A DNA stretch of 64,000 nt from contig NZ_JAPRAQ010000005.1 in the NCBI RefSeq assembly GCF_029989365.1, positions 62,001 to 126,000 of the forward strand. Reading direction: 5' to 3'. This document shows, in pieces, positions 1-9,228 of this stretch. The first letter of the stretch is position 1. Each line of letters begins with the position of its first letter. The stretch comes from Bradyrhizobium sp. Arg816 (GTDB lineage: Bacteria; Pseudomonadota; Alphaproteobacteria; Rhizobiales; Xanthobacteraceae). The notes under the pieces were generated by a model that was not told the origin of the DNA, did no database searches, and saw nothing but the letters and a program-made list of their open reading frames with translations. The translations under genes and the position numbers were made by a program.

Positions 1-161
1 CGCCGGCCGGTCGCCACGCGGTAAAGCGGTCGGCGTAGTTGCCTCTGTCGCCGGCTCGCTCGTGGTCTCATGCGGCTGGCTCGACGGCAGTGTGGAAACC
101 AGGGCGCGAACTCGTTACGCCAAGAGCACGCGCCCTGGTTGGGCCTCAACGCAACAAGCCG

Positions 162-1079
162 TCAGTAGTCCCAGAACACCGGCACCCAGCGAAAGGCGTC
201 GCCGGCGACCGCGACATGGCCGACGGACGGGAACGGCATGTGGGTGGCCACCAGCATCTCGCCGCTCGCGGCAATCTCTCGCAACAGACGGACCCGAACG
301 CGCGCCGCCTCCTCGGGGTCGTGTTCGAAACCGTTGTGCCAGTCGGGTTGATCGAACCCGACGGCAAACACGGCGTCGCCGGCGAACGTCAGCCCGTCCC
401 CGCCGGACGCCACGCGAACCACGCTGTGTCCGGGGGTGTGACCGCCGGTGCGACGAACGACGACGCCCGGCGCAACCTCGTGCTGCTCATCGAACTGCCG
501 CAGCTGACTGCCGTACTCCTTGACGAACCGCTTGGCGGTCGCCCGAAGCGCGTCCGGGAAGCCCGGCGGCATGGCGGTGTGGGAGAAATCGGGCGCCTCC
601 CAGAATTTGACCTCGGCGGCCGCCACGTGGATCCGCAGGTCTTTACGCAGCCGCTGCTTCACCCCGTCGACGAGCAGTCCGCCAATGTGGTCCATGTGCA
701 AGTGGGTCAGCACCAGATCGGTCACGGTCGAAAGATCGATGCCGGCGGCCTCCAGTCGCTTGATCAACTGGCCGGCGCGCGGCAAGTGCAGATCCGGGTC
801 TGACCCCAGTCCGGCGTCGATCAGGATGGTCTTGTCGCCGCTGCGGACCACGACCGCATTCAACGCCCAGTCGAAAGCGTCCTGCGGCAGGAACATGTCG
901 TGCAGCCAGGTCGCCCGGACGGCCGGGTCGGCATTGTGCGCCAGCATCGTGGTCGGCAACGGCAGCACGCCGTCGCTGACCACCAGCACGTCGATCTCGC
1001 CGACCTTCAGCGCGTAGCGCGATGGAACGAGCTCTTCCGGCTTCGATGTCGCGGGGTATGAGGTGTTGTGCAGGTTCAT
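162..1079 (-). CDS. MBL-fold metallo-hydrolase
   Basis: About 305 residues with a metallo-beta-lactamase fold. The metal-binding motif HLHMDHIGG is near residue 130, with later ligands in GGHTPGHS and in the FAGDAVF segment. This arrangement is typical of N-acyl-homoserine-lactonase/glyoxalase-II-type hydrolases, but the substrate cannot be read from the sequence. The open frame extends upstream. The ATG at 1079 is chosen because it begins the conserved protein and has AGGAGA about 8 bases upstream. There is no signal peptide, so it is probably cytoplasmic. It follows the FAD oxidoreductase on the same strand with a gap of about 90 bases, and the two probably share a transcript. Confidence 0.88.
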   Translation of the reverse strand: MNLHNTSYPATSKPEELVPSRYALKVGEIDVLVVSDGVLPLPTTMLAHNADPAVRATWLHDMFLPQDAFDWALNAVVVRSGDKTILIDAGLGSDPDLHLPRAGQLIKRLEAAGIDLSTVTDLVLTHLHMDHIGGLLVDGVKQRLRKDLRIHVAAAEVKFWEAPDFSHTAMPPGFPDALRATAKRFVKEYGSQLRQFDEQHEVAPGVVVRRTGGHTPGHSVVRVASGGDGLTFAGDAVFAVGFDQPDWHNGFEHDPEEAARVRVRLLREIAASGEMLVATHMPFPSVGHVAVAGDAFRWVPVFWDY

Positions 1080-1171
1080 GTTGGTCTCCTGTTTCAAGGT
1101 AGGGCTCCCGGCTGGTCTTGGTTGAGCAGGCCGCGCAGCCAGGGAGGTGCGGCCGTCATCGTTTCGTGCCT

Positions 1172-2377
1172 CTAGAGGCTCGTCACACGTTCCGGATCGG
1201 CCGAGGCGAGCGCTGCGGCACGCTCGGCACGGGGCGGATAGATCCAGACCGTGTTGATCTCCTGCTTGGTCTTCTTGGCGACGTCGCCGACCATCTCGAC
1301 CTTGCGCTCCCAGCCGCGCGTGAACAGCGCGCCGGCTTCGCCGAGATCGAGGCAGGTGACGTAGGCCTTCTGGTGATACGGCCTGGTCGGGACGCGCAGG
1401 AGTTCGGCGGCCGCATTGTTGCCGGCAAACGCGCCCATCCGCGTGGCGTGCTGGCACGACATCAGCGCGTAATTGCCCGCGTCGTCACATGCGGCCCGCG
1501 CGGCATCACCGGTGGCGAAGACGCCGGCGATGCCGGGCACGCGCAGATCGCGGTCCACCAGCAGCCGGCCGAAATTGTCGCGCTCGGCGGGAATCTGCGC
1601 TGTCAGGGGCGCGGCGCGAATGCCGGCTGCCCAGATCACCGTTTCGGTTTCGATGTGTTCGCCTGTCGACAGCGTCACGCCGGACTTGTCGAGCGAGGCA
1701 ACGCCGGCGCCGAGCCTTGTCTCCACACCGAGCTTGCGAAGCGCTTGCTCGATGACCGGGCGGGAGCCTTCGCCCATGTCGGGAGCGATCACGCCGTTGC
1801 GCTCGACGATGATGACGCGCGTCCTGGCGTTTTGGCCGAAGATGGCGCGCAGGCGCGCGGGCAGCTCGGTCGCCGCCTCGATGCCGGTGAAGCCGCCGCC
1901 GGCGACCACGACCGTGTCACGTCCATTGACGGCCGGCCGGTCGGCGAGGCCATGCAGATGCCTGTCGAGGGCAACCGCATCGTCGAGCGAGTCGACGCTG
2001 AAGCCGTGCTCGGCAAGGCCGGGAATGTTGGGTCGGAAGAGGCGGCTGCCGGTGGCGATCACCAGGCGGTCGTAGGACAGGGTCTTGCGGGTGCCTTTGG
2101 GAGTCGAGATCTGCACCGTCAGCGCCTCGGTGTTGACGGTCTCGGCGCTCCCCTGGATGTAGTCGACGTCGATCGCCTTGAGGACATCGAGCAGCGGCGC
2201 CGTCAGGGTTTCCGGCTTCGGCTCATAGAGCCGAGGGCGGACCACCAGCGTCGGCTCGGGTGCGATGAGCGCGATCTCGAGCTCTTCCGGCGAGACGCCC
2301 TGAATGTCGCGCAGGCGGGCGGCGGAGAGGGCGGCGTACATGCCGGCGAAGCCGGCGCCAATGATGAGCAGTCGCAT
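1172..2377 (-). CDS. NAD(P)/FAD-dependent oxidoreductase (NDH-2-like)
   Basis: About 401 residues of the two-dinucleotide-binding-domain flavoprotein family. An FAD-binding Rossmann motif GAGFAGMYAA lies at the extreme N-terminus, a second NAD(P) motif VVAGGGFTGIEAA near residue 155, and ATGDAA near residue 290. The overall organisation resembles type II NADH dehydrogenases and carotenoid/ferredoxin reductases. A GTG nine bases upstream overlaps the ribosome-binding site, so the ATG at 2377, with AAGGAG eight bases before it, is the better start. It lies directly upstream of the metallo-hydrolase gene. No C-terminal membrane helix is evident. The electron acceptor is unknown. Confidence 0.88.
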   Translation of the reverse strand: MRLLIIGAGFAGMYAALSAARLRDIQGVSPEELEIALIAPEPTLVVRPRLYEPKPETLTAPLLDVLKAIDVDYIQGSAETVNTEALTVQISTPKGTRKTLSYDRLVIATGSRLFRPNIPGLAEHGFSVDSLDDAVALDRHLHGLADRPAVNGRDTVVVAGGGFTGIEAATELPARLRAIFGQNARTRVIIVERNGVIAPDMGEGSRPVIEQALRKLGVETRLGAGVASLDKSGVTLSTGEHIETETVIWAAGIRAAPLTAQIPAERDNFGRLLVDRDLRVPGIAGVFATGDAARAACDDAGNYALMSCQHATRMGAFAGNNAAAELLRVPTRPYHQKAYVTCLDLGEAGALFTRGWERKVEMVGDVAKKTKQEINTVWIYPPRAERAAALASADPERVTSL

Positions 2378-3109
2378 GTGGTTCACTCCTTGATTTGGTT
2401 CTGGGTTTGTTGGTTCGAAACGCGCGCCATCGCCGCCGCTCGATGCGAGCAGAGCCTTTTGCGAGCGATGATGACGCGAAGAGGTGAGACGGAGACCGCC
2501 GGGCCCTTACGGCGCGGTGCAGTTCGGCAGCGAGGACAGCAGCGCAGGACCTTCACATCCTGCGCGGCAGCTTCGCGGGCCCGATGGCCAGCCGCGCAGG
2601 GCGACCGGCAGCGCAGGTTTGTTGGTCCAGCCCCGATTGATCAGGATCGACGTCGAGACCTTGGCGTTCTGCGCGGCTTGTGGCGGCGCCTCTTCGGCCG
2701 TCGGCGAGGTGAAACGCACCGTCAGCGAAAGCCCGTACATGAGCGCCGTCGAGACGGCCTTCCGTCGTGGCGCGATTGCAAGCCGTTTCCTGTCCATCGT
2801 TTGTCTCCGTCCCCATGATGTGACGTTGCGATGTTTAGCCAACCGGATCGTCGACTGCGCCAGAGCGATTGCCGTCCCTGTCGAGAGATTGCTGCTAACG
2901 CAGGCGCCTGCGCCAATCGCTCGGTGTCTCGCTCGTATGCGTCGCGGGAAGCCCGGCGTATTTCCCGAAGCGGCCATGCCTTGTCCGATTCTGCCGCAAG
3001 CAGGCATGCGTTTTCACAAACGCACGATGGGGGCGGATGACGAGTTGTCGGAGAAGCGAACACCGGCCGGATGACGGTCCGGTCGTGCGATTGATATCGG
3101 CGATCCAGG
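2378..3109. other. Long spacer with one doubtful small frame
   Basis: These 732 bases separate the oxidoreductase from the TetR gene. Open frames overlap on both strands, but none has recognisable family features. The best candidate is listed separately (2507-2797, minus). No repeat or RNA structure was recognised. Confidence 0.4.
2507..2797 (-). CDS. Possible small hypothetical protein
   Basis: A 96-codon minus-strand frame starting MDRKRLAIAPRRKAVSTAL. The ATG has GGAGA six bases upstream, and the basic N-terminus is followed by a short hydrophobic stretch that might be a signal or anchor. The rest is low in recognisable structure and rich in Pro, Ala and Arg. An overlapping frame (2553-2816) is open too, so this may be non-coding or a frameshifted remnant. 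No function is proposed. Confidence 0.25.
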   Translation of the reverse strand: MDRKRLAIAPRRKAVSTALMYGLSLTVRFTSPTAEEAPPQAAQNAKVSTSILINRGWTNKPALPVALRGWPSGPRSCRAGCEGPALLSSLPNCTAP

Positions 3110-3721
3110 CTAGTTCGACGACAGTCCCGTCCTGCGCCTCAAATCGGTGATCGCGCGCAGAAAACTGTCGGCCGGCGTCGTCTCCGGATCGATCAGGCGG
3201 TGCAGGCGAAAGCCGTCTTCCAGCGCCAGCACGACGGAGGCCATCCACGGCGGATTCAGCGTGTCGTTCCTGCCACTGCTCTTCAACGTGGCCTCGACGA
3301 TGTCGGCGACCAGCTTGCGCCGCGCGCGTAGCCGCTTGGCAAGCTCCGGGCGGCGCTTCTCGGCGCGCGCGACGAACAGGATCATCTCCATGTGCAGGAG
3401 GGGCGAGCGGGCGAGCGGGTCTTGCCGGCTGCGATCCATCGTCTTCAGCGCCGCGATGAAATCGTCGAGATTGTCGTGCTGCGCGAGGATGTCGAGGTTG
3501 CGCCGGATCGACTGCTCGACATGATCCTCGAGCATGGCGATGATCAATTCGTCCTTGCTCTTGAAGTTGGAATAGAACGCGCCGCGGGTGAAGCCCGCGG
3601 CGGCCGCGATCGCCTCGATGCTGGCGCCGCCGATGCCGTCCGCCTCGAACACGCGCGCGGCCGCCTCGAACAGTTTGTCGCGCGTGTCGTCCCTGGTCGG
3701 CCTGGTTCTCACCCTTGACAT
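3110..3721 (-). CDS. TetR/AcrR family transcriptional regulator
   Basis: 203 residues. The N-terminal helix-turn-helix spans about residues 15-60 (DKLFEAAARVFEADGIGG...AAGFTRGAFYSNFKSKDEL), the typical TetR_N pattern, followed by a helical ligand domain with no obvious relative. It is divergently transcribed from the cytochrome P450 gene. The 130-base intergenic region carries a perfect long palindrome that is the likely operator. The inference is that this protein represses itself and the P450 until a small hydrophobic ligand binds. Confidence 0.93.
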   Translation of the reverse strand: MSRVRTRPTRDDTRDKLFEAAARVFEADGIGGASIEAIAAAAGFTRGAFYSNFKSKDELIIAMLEDHVEQSIRRNLDILAQHDNLDDFIAALKTMDRSRQDPLARSPLLHMEMILFVARAEKRRPELAKRLRARRKLVADIVEATLKSSGRNDTLNPPWMASVVLALEDGFRLHRLIDPETTPADSFLRAITDLRRRTGLSSN

Positions 3722-3744
3722 CGGCGCAGGTTAGGGCAGAATGC

Positions 3745-3770
3745 AACTCGATACAATAATGTATCGAGTT
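3745..3770. promoter_or_regulatory. Palindromic operator between TetR gene and P450
   Basis: A perfect inverted repeat with 11-base arms: AACTCGATACA, spacer ATAA, then TGTATCGAGTT. A TATAAT sequence follows immediately at 3771-3776 and could be the -10 element of the P450 promoter. The position 24 bases from the TetR start codon is typical of a TetR operator. Confidence 0.75.
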
Positions 3771-3852
3771 TATAATCTTGGGGATGGTTACGCCGCGCAA
3801 GCAAGGGGGCTGCCGGCGTATTCGTGTCATGCGGCAACCGATTGAGGTCACC

Positions 3853-5082
3853 ATGAACGAGCAAGTGCAACCCGCAGGCGGACCGCTGTTCAATCCGCTG
3901 TCGCCGGACTTCATCCGCGATCCCTATCCACACTACGACCGGCTGCGCACGGTCGAGCCGATCCATGTGACGCCGTTCGGCCAGTTCGTCGCCAGCCGCC
4001 ATGCCGACGTCAGCTTCGTGATGCGCGACAAGCGCTTCGGCAAGGACTTTGTCGAGCGCTCCAAGCGCCGCTATAGCCCTGCCATCATGGACGAGCCGGT
4101 GTTCCGCAGCATGAGCCACTGGATGCTGCAATCCGATCCGCCCGACCACACCCGCTTGCGCGGCCTCGTCGTGAAGGCCTTCACCGCCCGCCGCGTCGAG
4201 GACATGCGGCCGCGGATCCAGGCGATCGTCGACCAGGCCATCGATGCCGTGATCGAGCGCGGCCACATGGACCTGATCGAGGATTTCGCCTTCCGCCTGC
4301 CGGTCACCATCATCTGCGACATGCTCGGAATCCCCGAGGACCATCGCGAGACCTTCTACAACAGCTCGCGCGATGGCGGCCGCCTGCTCGATCCCGTGCC
4401 GCTCACGCCGGAGGAGATCGCGAAGGGCAACGCCGGCAACATGATGGCGCAGATGTATTTCCAGCAGCTGTTCGAGCTGCGCCGCCGCAATCCTGGCGAC
4501 GATCTCATCACCCAGCTGGTGCAGGCCGAGGAAGACGGCAACAAGCTCACCAACGAGGAATTGACCGCCAACATCATCCTGCTGTTCGGCGCCGGCCACG
4601 AGACCACCGTCAATCTGATCGGAAACGGCCTGCTCGCGCTGCATCGCAATCCGGATCAGCTCGCGCTCCTGAAGGCGCGGCCCGAGTTGATGGTCAACGC
4701 GATCGAGGAATTCTTGCGCTACGATTCCTCGGTGCAGATGACCGGACGCGTGACGCTGGAGGACATCGAGGATCTCGGCGGCAAGAGCATCCCCAAGGGC
4801 GAGACCGTGCTCTGCCTGCTCGGCTCGGCCAACCGCGATCCGGCGGTCTACCCTGATCGCCCCGACCGGCTCGACGTCACCAGGCCCAATGTCAAGCCGC
4901 TGTCGTTCGGCGGCGGCATCCATTTCTGCCTGGGCGCCCAATTGGCGCGCATCGAGGCCGAAATCGCCCTCGCGACGCTGCTGCGGCGGCTGCCGGATCT
5001 GCGCATCGACGACGTCGAGAACCCGGAATGGCGCCCGACCTTCGTGCTGCGCGGCCTGAAACGCCTGCCGGCGAGCTGGTGA
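3853..5082 (+). CDS. Cytochrome P450
   Basis: 409 residues, a normal length for a soluble bacterial class I P450. It has the oxygen-activating I-helix motif GAGHETT (residues 246-252), the K-helix ExxR motif in EEFLRYD, and the heme-binding loop FGGGIHFCLG with Cys359 as axial ligand. These are the hallmarks of a monooxygenase that takes electrons from a ferredoxin and reductase. No redox partner gene is adjacent. The ATG at 3853 is preferred over the upstream in-frame start because GAGG lies five bases before it. Substrate unknown. Probably controlled by the divergent TetR regulator. Confidence 0.93.
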   Translation: MNEQVQPAGGPLFNPLSPDFIRDPYPHYDRLRTVEPIHVTPFGQFVASRHADVSFVMRDKRFGKDFVERSKRRYSPAIMDEPVFRSMSHWMLQSDPPDHTRLRGLVVKAFTARRVEDMRPRIQAIVDQAIDAVIERGHMDLIEDFAFRLPVTIICDMLGIPEDHRETFYNSSRDGGRLLDPVPLTPEEIAKGNAGNMMAQMYFQQLFELRRRNPGDDLITQLVQAEEDGNKLTNEELTANIILLFGAGHETTVNLIGNGLLALHRNPDQLALLKARPELMVNAIEEFLRYDSSVQMTGRVTLEDIEDLGGKSIPKGETVLCLLGSANRDPAVYPDRPDRLDVTRPNVKPLSFGGGIHFCLGAQLARIEAEIALATLLRRLPDLRIDDVENPEWRPTFVLRGLKRLPASW

Positions 5083-5136
5083 TGGCCGGCCCCGTTAACC
5101 TCCGCGCGCAACAGTCGCTGTGACTTCGCCACACTT

Positions 5137-5152
5137 CCCCTTATATAAGGGG
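5137..5152. promoter_or_regulatory. Palindrome/promoter element upstream of AsmA gene
   Basis: CCCCTTATATAAGGGG is a perfect 16-base palindrome about 60 bases before the AsmA-like start. TATAAG within it could serve as -10, with TGACTT about 17 bases upstream as -35. Confidence 0.45.
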
Positions 5153-5214
5153 CTGTTCCGGCGCGCCTGAGGCCCTCAGGTTCGGCCCGGGCCGGTTTGG
5201 CCGAGGGGAGACCC

Positions 5215-8200
5215 GTGCAGACGACGCTGCTCGGATTGGCGATTGCCTTCATCATTGCGCTGCTGACCGCGCTGATCGGGCCTTACTTCATCGACTGGAA
5301 CCAGTTCAGGCCCCAGTTCGAGGCGGAGGCGGGCACGATCATGGGCGTGCCGGTGCGGGTGGCGGGCGAGCTGGATGCGCGGCTGCTGCCGGCGCCGACG
5401 CTGCGGCTGCGCTCGGTCACCTTCGGCGGCAACAATGACCTCGGCCGTCTGCGCGCCGACAAGCTCGACGTCGAGTTCAGCCTGAGCTCGCTGATGCGCG
5501 GTGAATGGCGCGCTACCGAGCTGACCGTCAACGGCATGGCGGTGGATCTCGGCCTGGATGCCAAAGGACGGGTCGATTTGCCGTCCACCGCGAGCGGCAC
5601 CTTCAATCTGGCCTCGCTTGCGATCGAACGGCTGAACCTCACCGGCCGCATCGCCCTGCATGATGCCGCCAGCCGCTCGACGCTGGAATTGAACGACATC
5701 ACCTTTTCCGGCGACGTGCGCTCGCTGGCCGGCTCGGTCCGCGGCGATGGCAGTTTCACCGCCACCGGGGTGCGCTATCCGTTCCGCGTCTCCTCCGGCC
5801 CAAGCGCCGACGGCAGCGCCACCCGTCTCCACCTCAACATCGATCCCGGCGAGCGCGCGATCTTGGCCGATCTCGAAGGCGTGCTCGCCTTCGACAACCG
5901 CCTGCCGAAATTCGACGGCGCGCTGACGCTCGCTGTGCCTCCGGTCAAGAAGGCGGGCACGGCGGGGCCGACACCCTGGAAGCTCACGGCAAAGCTCAAG
6001 GCCGATCCGGCCGGCGCCAAATTCGATCAGATCGACGCGAGCTTCGGCGCCGAGGACAACGCGCTCAAGTTTGGCGGTGTCGGCGATGTCAGGTTCGGCG
6101 CTTCGCCGCTGCTGCGCGCGGTGCTGTCGGCGCGCCAGGTCGATGCCGACAAGCTGGCGGGCAAGGATGATGCCGAGCCGCAGCGCGTCCTGCCGGCGCT
6201 GCGCGCGGGCCTTGCGGCGATCCCGCAGGCGCCGATGCCGGCGCAGATCGAGTTCAACTCCGATCAGATCATGCTGGGCGGGCGTCCGCTCCAGAACATC
6301 ACGGCGGAGCTTCAGACCGACGGAAGGTCCTGGACGTTCCAGCGGCTCGAGCTGCGCGCGCCCGGCATGACGCAGCTCTCGCTCAACGGCGCAACGCCCG
6401 GCGCCGACAGCTTTAGCGGCCGTCTCAGCGTCGAGTCGTCCGATCCCGATACGCTGGTGGCCTGGCTCCAGGGCCGCAGCGAGATCAACCGCCGCAGCAC
6501 GCGCCCGCTACGCCTTGCCGGCGACGTGACCATCGCCGCCAACCATCTCGCCGTCGACAGGCTGAAGGCCGAGATCGAGGGCGGCGCGGTGGAGGGCCGC
6601 ATCGGCTTCGTCCAGACCGGCGCGAGCAAGGGCTCGCGGATCGACGCCGAGCTCAAGGCCGACCGTCTCGACCTCGATGCCGCCGCAAGCTTCGTGCGCG
6701 CGCTCGCGGGGCCGCAGGGCGAATGGCCCGAGGAAGCCAAGCTCGCGCTCGACGTCGGCCGCGCGATGTCGGCCGGACAGGAGCTGCGGCCGTTCACGGC
6801 GAAGCTCGGCTACGGTCCGGCGGCGCTGTCGCTGGAGCAGTTGCGGTTCGGCCAGGCGAGCGGGGTGACCACCGAAGCGAGCGGCAGCTTCGACCGCGTT
6901 CATGCCACCGGCAAGCTCGCGCTGAAATCCTCGGCCAATTCGCTGCGTGAGCTCACCGCGCTGCTCGAGCCGATTGCGCCTTCGGTGCGCGCGCGGTTCG
7001 ACGCCATGCCGTCATTGCCCGGCGCGACGCGGTTGAAGCTCGACCTCAGCCTCGACAAGAACGCCGACCATGCCGATCGCAACGACGCGCGCGCCGTGCT
7101 CGATCTCGATGCGCCGCAGCTCAAGGCCACCGCGACGCTGGCCGGGCAGACGCCGGTGGCGGCGGTCAACGGCATCGACATCGACCGCTTGCGCAACAGC
7201 GACTTCACGCTGGACTCGAAAATCTCGACGCCGAAGGCCGGCACATTGCTGGCGCTGCTCGGCCTCGATCGCGTCGCCGCCGCGGGCGAGGGCGCCTCGC
7301 AGTTCGAAGGCCGGTTGAGCGGCGCGTGGCGCCGGCCGTTGCAATTGAACGCAAAGCTCAGTGGCGGCGGGCTGGATGCGGATGCGCAAGGCAGCATCGA
7401 ATTGCCGGACTTCAATTCGTCCCAGCCGAAGGCCAGCGTGAATTTGCGCGTACGCAATGCCAATCTGGCGCCGCTGTTCGGGACCAGTCCAACCGACAGA
7501 TCGGTGCAGAGCGTCAACCTGTCCTCGCGCGTCGGCCTCTCCGGCAACCGCCTGACCTTCGACGATCTCGACAGCAGCGCGGCCGGCTCGCATCTGCGCG
7601 GGCATCTCGCGGTGACGCTCGATCAGGAGAAGAGCGTCGATGGCGAAATCGGCCTCGACGCGCTCGATCTTGCGCCCGCGTTCGCAATGGCCATCGGCGC
7701 CGCCGGACGTGATGCCGGTGATCCCCTGAGTGCGGGGCTGCTCGGCGGCTGGCGCGGCCGCATCGCCTTCCAGGCCTTGCAAGGCACCTTGCCCGACGGC
7801 ATCGAGCTGCGCCCCGTCGGCGGCACGATCCGGAGCGACGGCCAGTCGCTCGCGCTCGACGCGCTCAAGGGTGGTGTCGGCGGCGGTGAGATGTCGGCGA
7901 GCTTCGACGCGCGCAATGGCGCCAATGGCATTGCGCTGAACGCGCGTATCGAGCTCAGAAACGTCAATGCGGCGGCGCTGCGCTACCGCGATCTCGCCTT
8001 GCCCAAGGGACGTGCCTCGGTGCAGATGGCCTTGACCAGCCAGGGCCGCAGCGTTGCGGCGTTGACCGGCGCGCTCGCCGGCAATGGCACGGTGACGCTC
8101 GAGGCCGCGGAAATCAGCGGCCTCAATCCGCGCGCCTTCGAGATCGCCATCCGCGCCAGCGACGGCGGCCAGGTTGCCGACGACAACAGGCTGCGGCAGC

Positions 8201-8874
8201 TCGTCGAACCCGCGCTGTCGGCAGGTCCGATCGCGGTCGCCTCGGCGCAGATCCCGTTCACGATCCGCGACGGGCGCCTGCGCGTCGGCGCGACACCGCT
8301 GGAAGCAAAGAACGCCCGGGCGATCGTCTCCGGCGGCTACGACATCCCCGCCGACCAGGCCGACATCCGCGCCAGCCTGACGCCGATCATGACCGGACTT
8401 TCCGGCGCGCCACCGGAGATCCAGCTGTTCGCGGCAGGTCCTCCCGACAGGCTCAACCGCACCGTCGATGTCGCGCCGCTGTCGTCCTGGCTCGCGGTGC
8501 GCACGATCGATCGCGAGACGCGGCGGCTCGACGCGATCGAGCGTGGCGAGCCGCCGCCGGCGACTGCGGCGCTGCCGACGCTGGTCTCGCCCGACCCGGT
8601 GCCCGAGCCGTCGCTGACCGACGTGCCGTTGCCCGGCCGCGATCCGCGCCGCGCGCCGCCGAAGCCAAAGGCCGCGCCGATGCCGAAGGCGCCGCAGGCC
8701 GCCCCCGCGGTGCCAAGTCCTTCAATCGCAAGTCCTCCACTGACAAGCCCGCCGCTCGCGAGCCAGCAGATCGCGCCGCTGCCGCCGCCGATCGAAGTGA
8801 GGCCGGCACCAGGCCCGCCGCCCGCAAAACCCAAGCCGAAGCCGCCGCTGGTGCTGACGCCGTCGAATCCGTGA
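5215..8874 (+). CDS. AsmA family protein
   Basis: About 1219 residues. A single hydrophobic anchor at residues 4-22 is followed by the AsmA N-terminal signature (FIDWNQFRPQFEAEAGTIMGVPV). A very long periplasmic beta-rich body and an AsmA_2-like C-terminal region follow. Family members are bridge-like envelope proteins linked to phospholipid transport or outer-membrane assembly. The last ~100 residues are a Pro/Ala/Lys-rich low-complexity tail, probably disordered. GTG at 5215 is chosen because GAGGGGAG lies just upstream. A TTG six codons earlier overlaps that site. It stands alone as a transcription unit. Confidence 0.9.
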   Translation: MQTTLLGLAIAFIIALLTALIGPYFIDWNQFRPQFEAEAGTIMGVPVRVAGELDARLLPAPTLRLRSVTFGGNNDLGRLRADKLDVEFSLSSLMRGEWRATELTVNGMAVDLGLDAKGRVDLPSTASGTFNLASLAIERLNLTGRIALHDAASRSTLELNDITFSGDVRSLAGSVRGDGSFTATGVRYPFRVSSGPSADGSATRLHLNIDPGERAILADLEGVLAFDNRLPKFDGALTLAVPPVKKAGTAGPTPWKLTAKLKADPAGAKFDQIDASFGAEDNALKFGGVGDVRFGASPLLRAVLSARQVDADKLAGKDDAEPQRVLPALRAGLAAIPQAPMPAQIEFNSDQIMLGGRPLQNITAELQTDGRSWTFQRLELRAPGMTQLSLNGATPGADSFSGRLSVESSDPDTLVAWLQGRSEINRRSTRPLRLAGDVTIAANHLAVDRLKAEIEGGAVEGRIGFVQTGASKGSRIDAELKADRLDLDAAASFVRALAGPQGEWPEEAKLALDVGRAMSAGQELRPFTAKLGYGPAALSLEQLRFGQASGVTTEASGSFDRVHATGKLALKSSANSLRELTALLEPIAPSVRARFDAMPSLPGATRLKLDLSLDKNADHADRNDARAVLDLDAPQLKATATLAGQTPVAAVNGIDIDRLRNSDFTLDSKISTPKAGTLLALLGLDRVAAAGEGASQFEGRLSGAWRRPLQLNAKLSGGGLDADAQGSIELPDFNSSQPKASVNLRVRNANLAPLFGTSPTDRSVQSVNLSSRVGLSGNRLTFDDLDSSAAGSHLRGHLAVTLDQEKSVDGEIGLDALDLAPAFAMAIGAAGRDAGDPLSAGLLGGWRGRIAFQALQGTLPDGIELRPVGGTIRSDGQSLALDALKGGVGGGEMSASFDARNGANGIALNARIELRNVNAAALRYRDLALPKGRASVQMALTSQGRSVAALTGALAGNGTVTLEAAEISGLNPRAFEIAIRASDGGQVADDNRLRQLVEPALSAGPIAVASAQIPFTIRDGRLRVGATPLEAKNARAIVSGGYDIPADQADIRASLTPIMTGLSGAPPEIQLFAAGPPDRLNRTVDVAPLSSWLAVRTIDRETRRLDAIERGEPPPATAALPTLVSPDPVPEPSLTDVPLPGRDPRRAPPKPKAAPMPKAPQAAPAVPSPSIASPPLTSPPLASQQIAPLPPPIEVRPAPGPPPAKPKPKPPLVLTPSNP

Positions 8875-9228
8875 GGCGGCGGGCAATGTTGTCGTGGCCA
8901 TCCTTCGAGACGCCCGCCGTTGGCGGGCTCCTCAGGATGAGGTCTCGTTTCGCCGTGAAATCCTAGACTTTCATGGTGAGGAGCGCCGTTTACAGCGCGT
9001 CTCGAACCATAAGGCCGAGCAGCTTCGCAGTCCCCATCATCCTTTGCCGCCGCGGACGCCTTGCCCGCCGGTAAACCCATTCCCGCGCATTTTAACGAAT
9101 TTTGCCCGGCAAAACTGATCTGCCGACTTTACCGGATTCTCGCGTTTGTTCCCTAGTCTCTGTTCCCAGAGGAATTCGGCGTCCCGCCAGCACGAGCGGG
9201 ATGGCTAGCCAAGAACTGGGGTATCGAG
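8875..9228. other. Intergenic region with repeat and promoter of DUF2336 gene
   Basis: 354 bases. The first part is a dispersed palindromic repeat (8899-9010). The remainder is AT-richer and presumably holds the promoter of the downstream DUF2336 gene. No gene was seen. Confidence 0.6.
8899..9010. repeat. Dispersed palindromic repeat, family A copy 1
   Basis: Contains CCTTCGAGACGCCCGC, a short loop, then GCGGGCTCCTCAGGATGAGG, followed by a second related hairpin (GGTGAGGAGCGCCG...). The same arrangement recurs at 50618-50740. This is a typical non-coding intergenic repeat. Confidence 0.7.

Noticed and set aside
1118..2818. 566-codon plus-strand frame opposite the FAD oxidoreductase
   Set aside because: Charged repetitive translation with no motifs, antisense to a gene with two intact Rossmann motifs.
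3709..4941. 410-codon minus-strand frame opposite the P450
   Set aside because: Shadow of the P450 gene; would also overlap the TetR start and operator.
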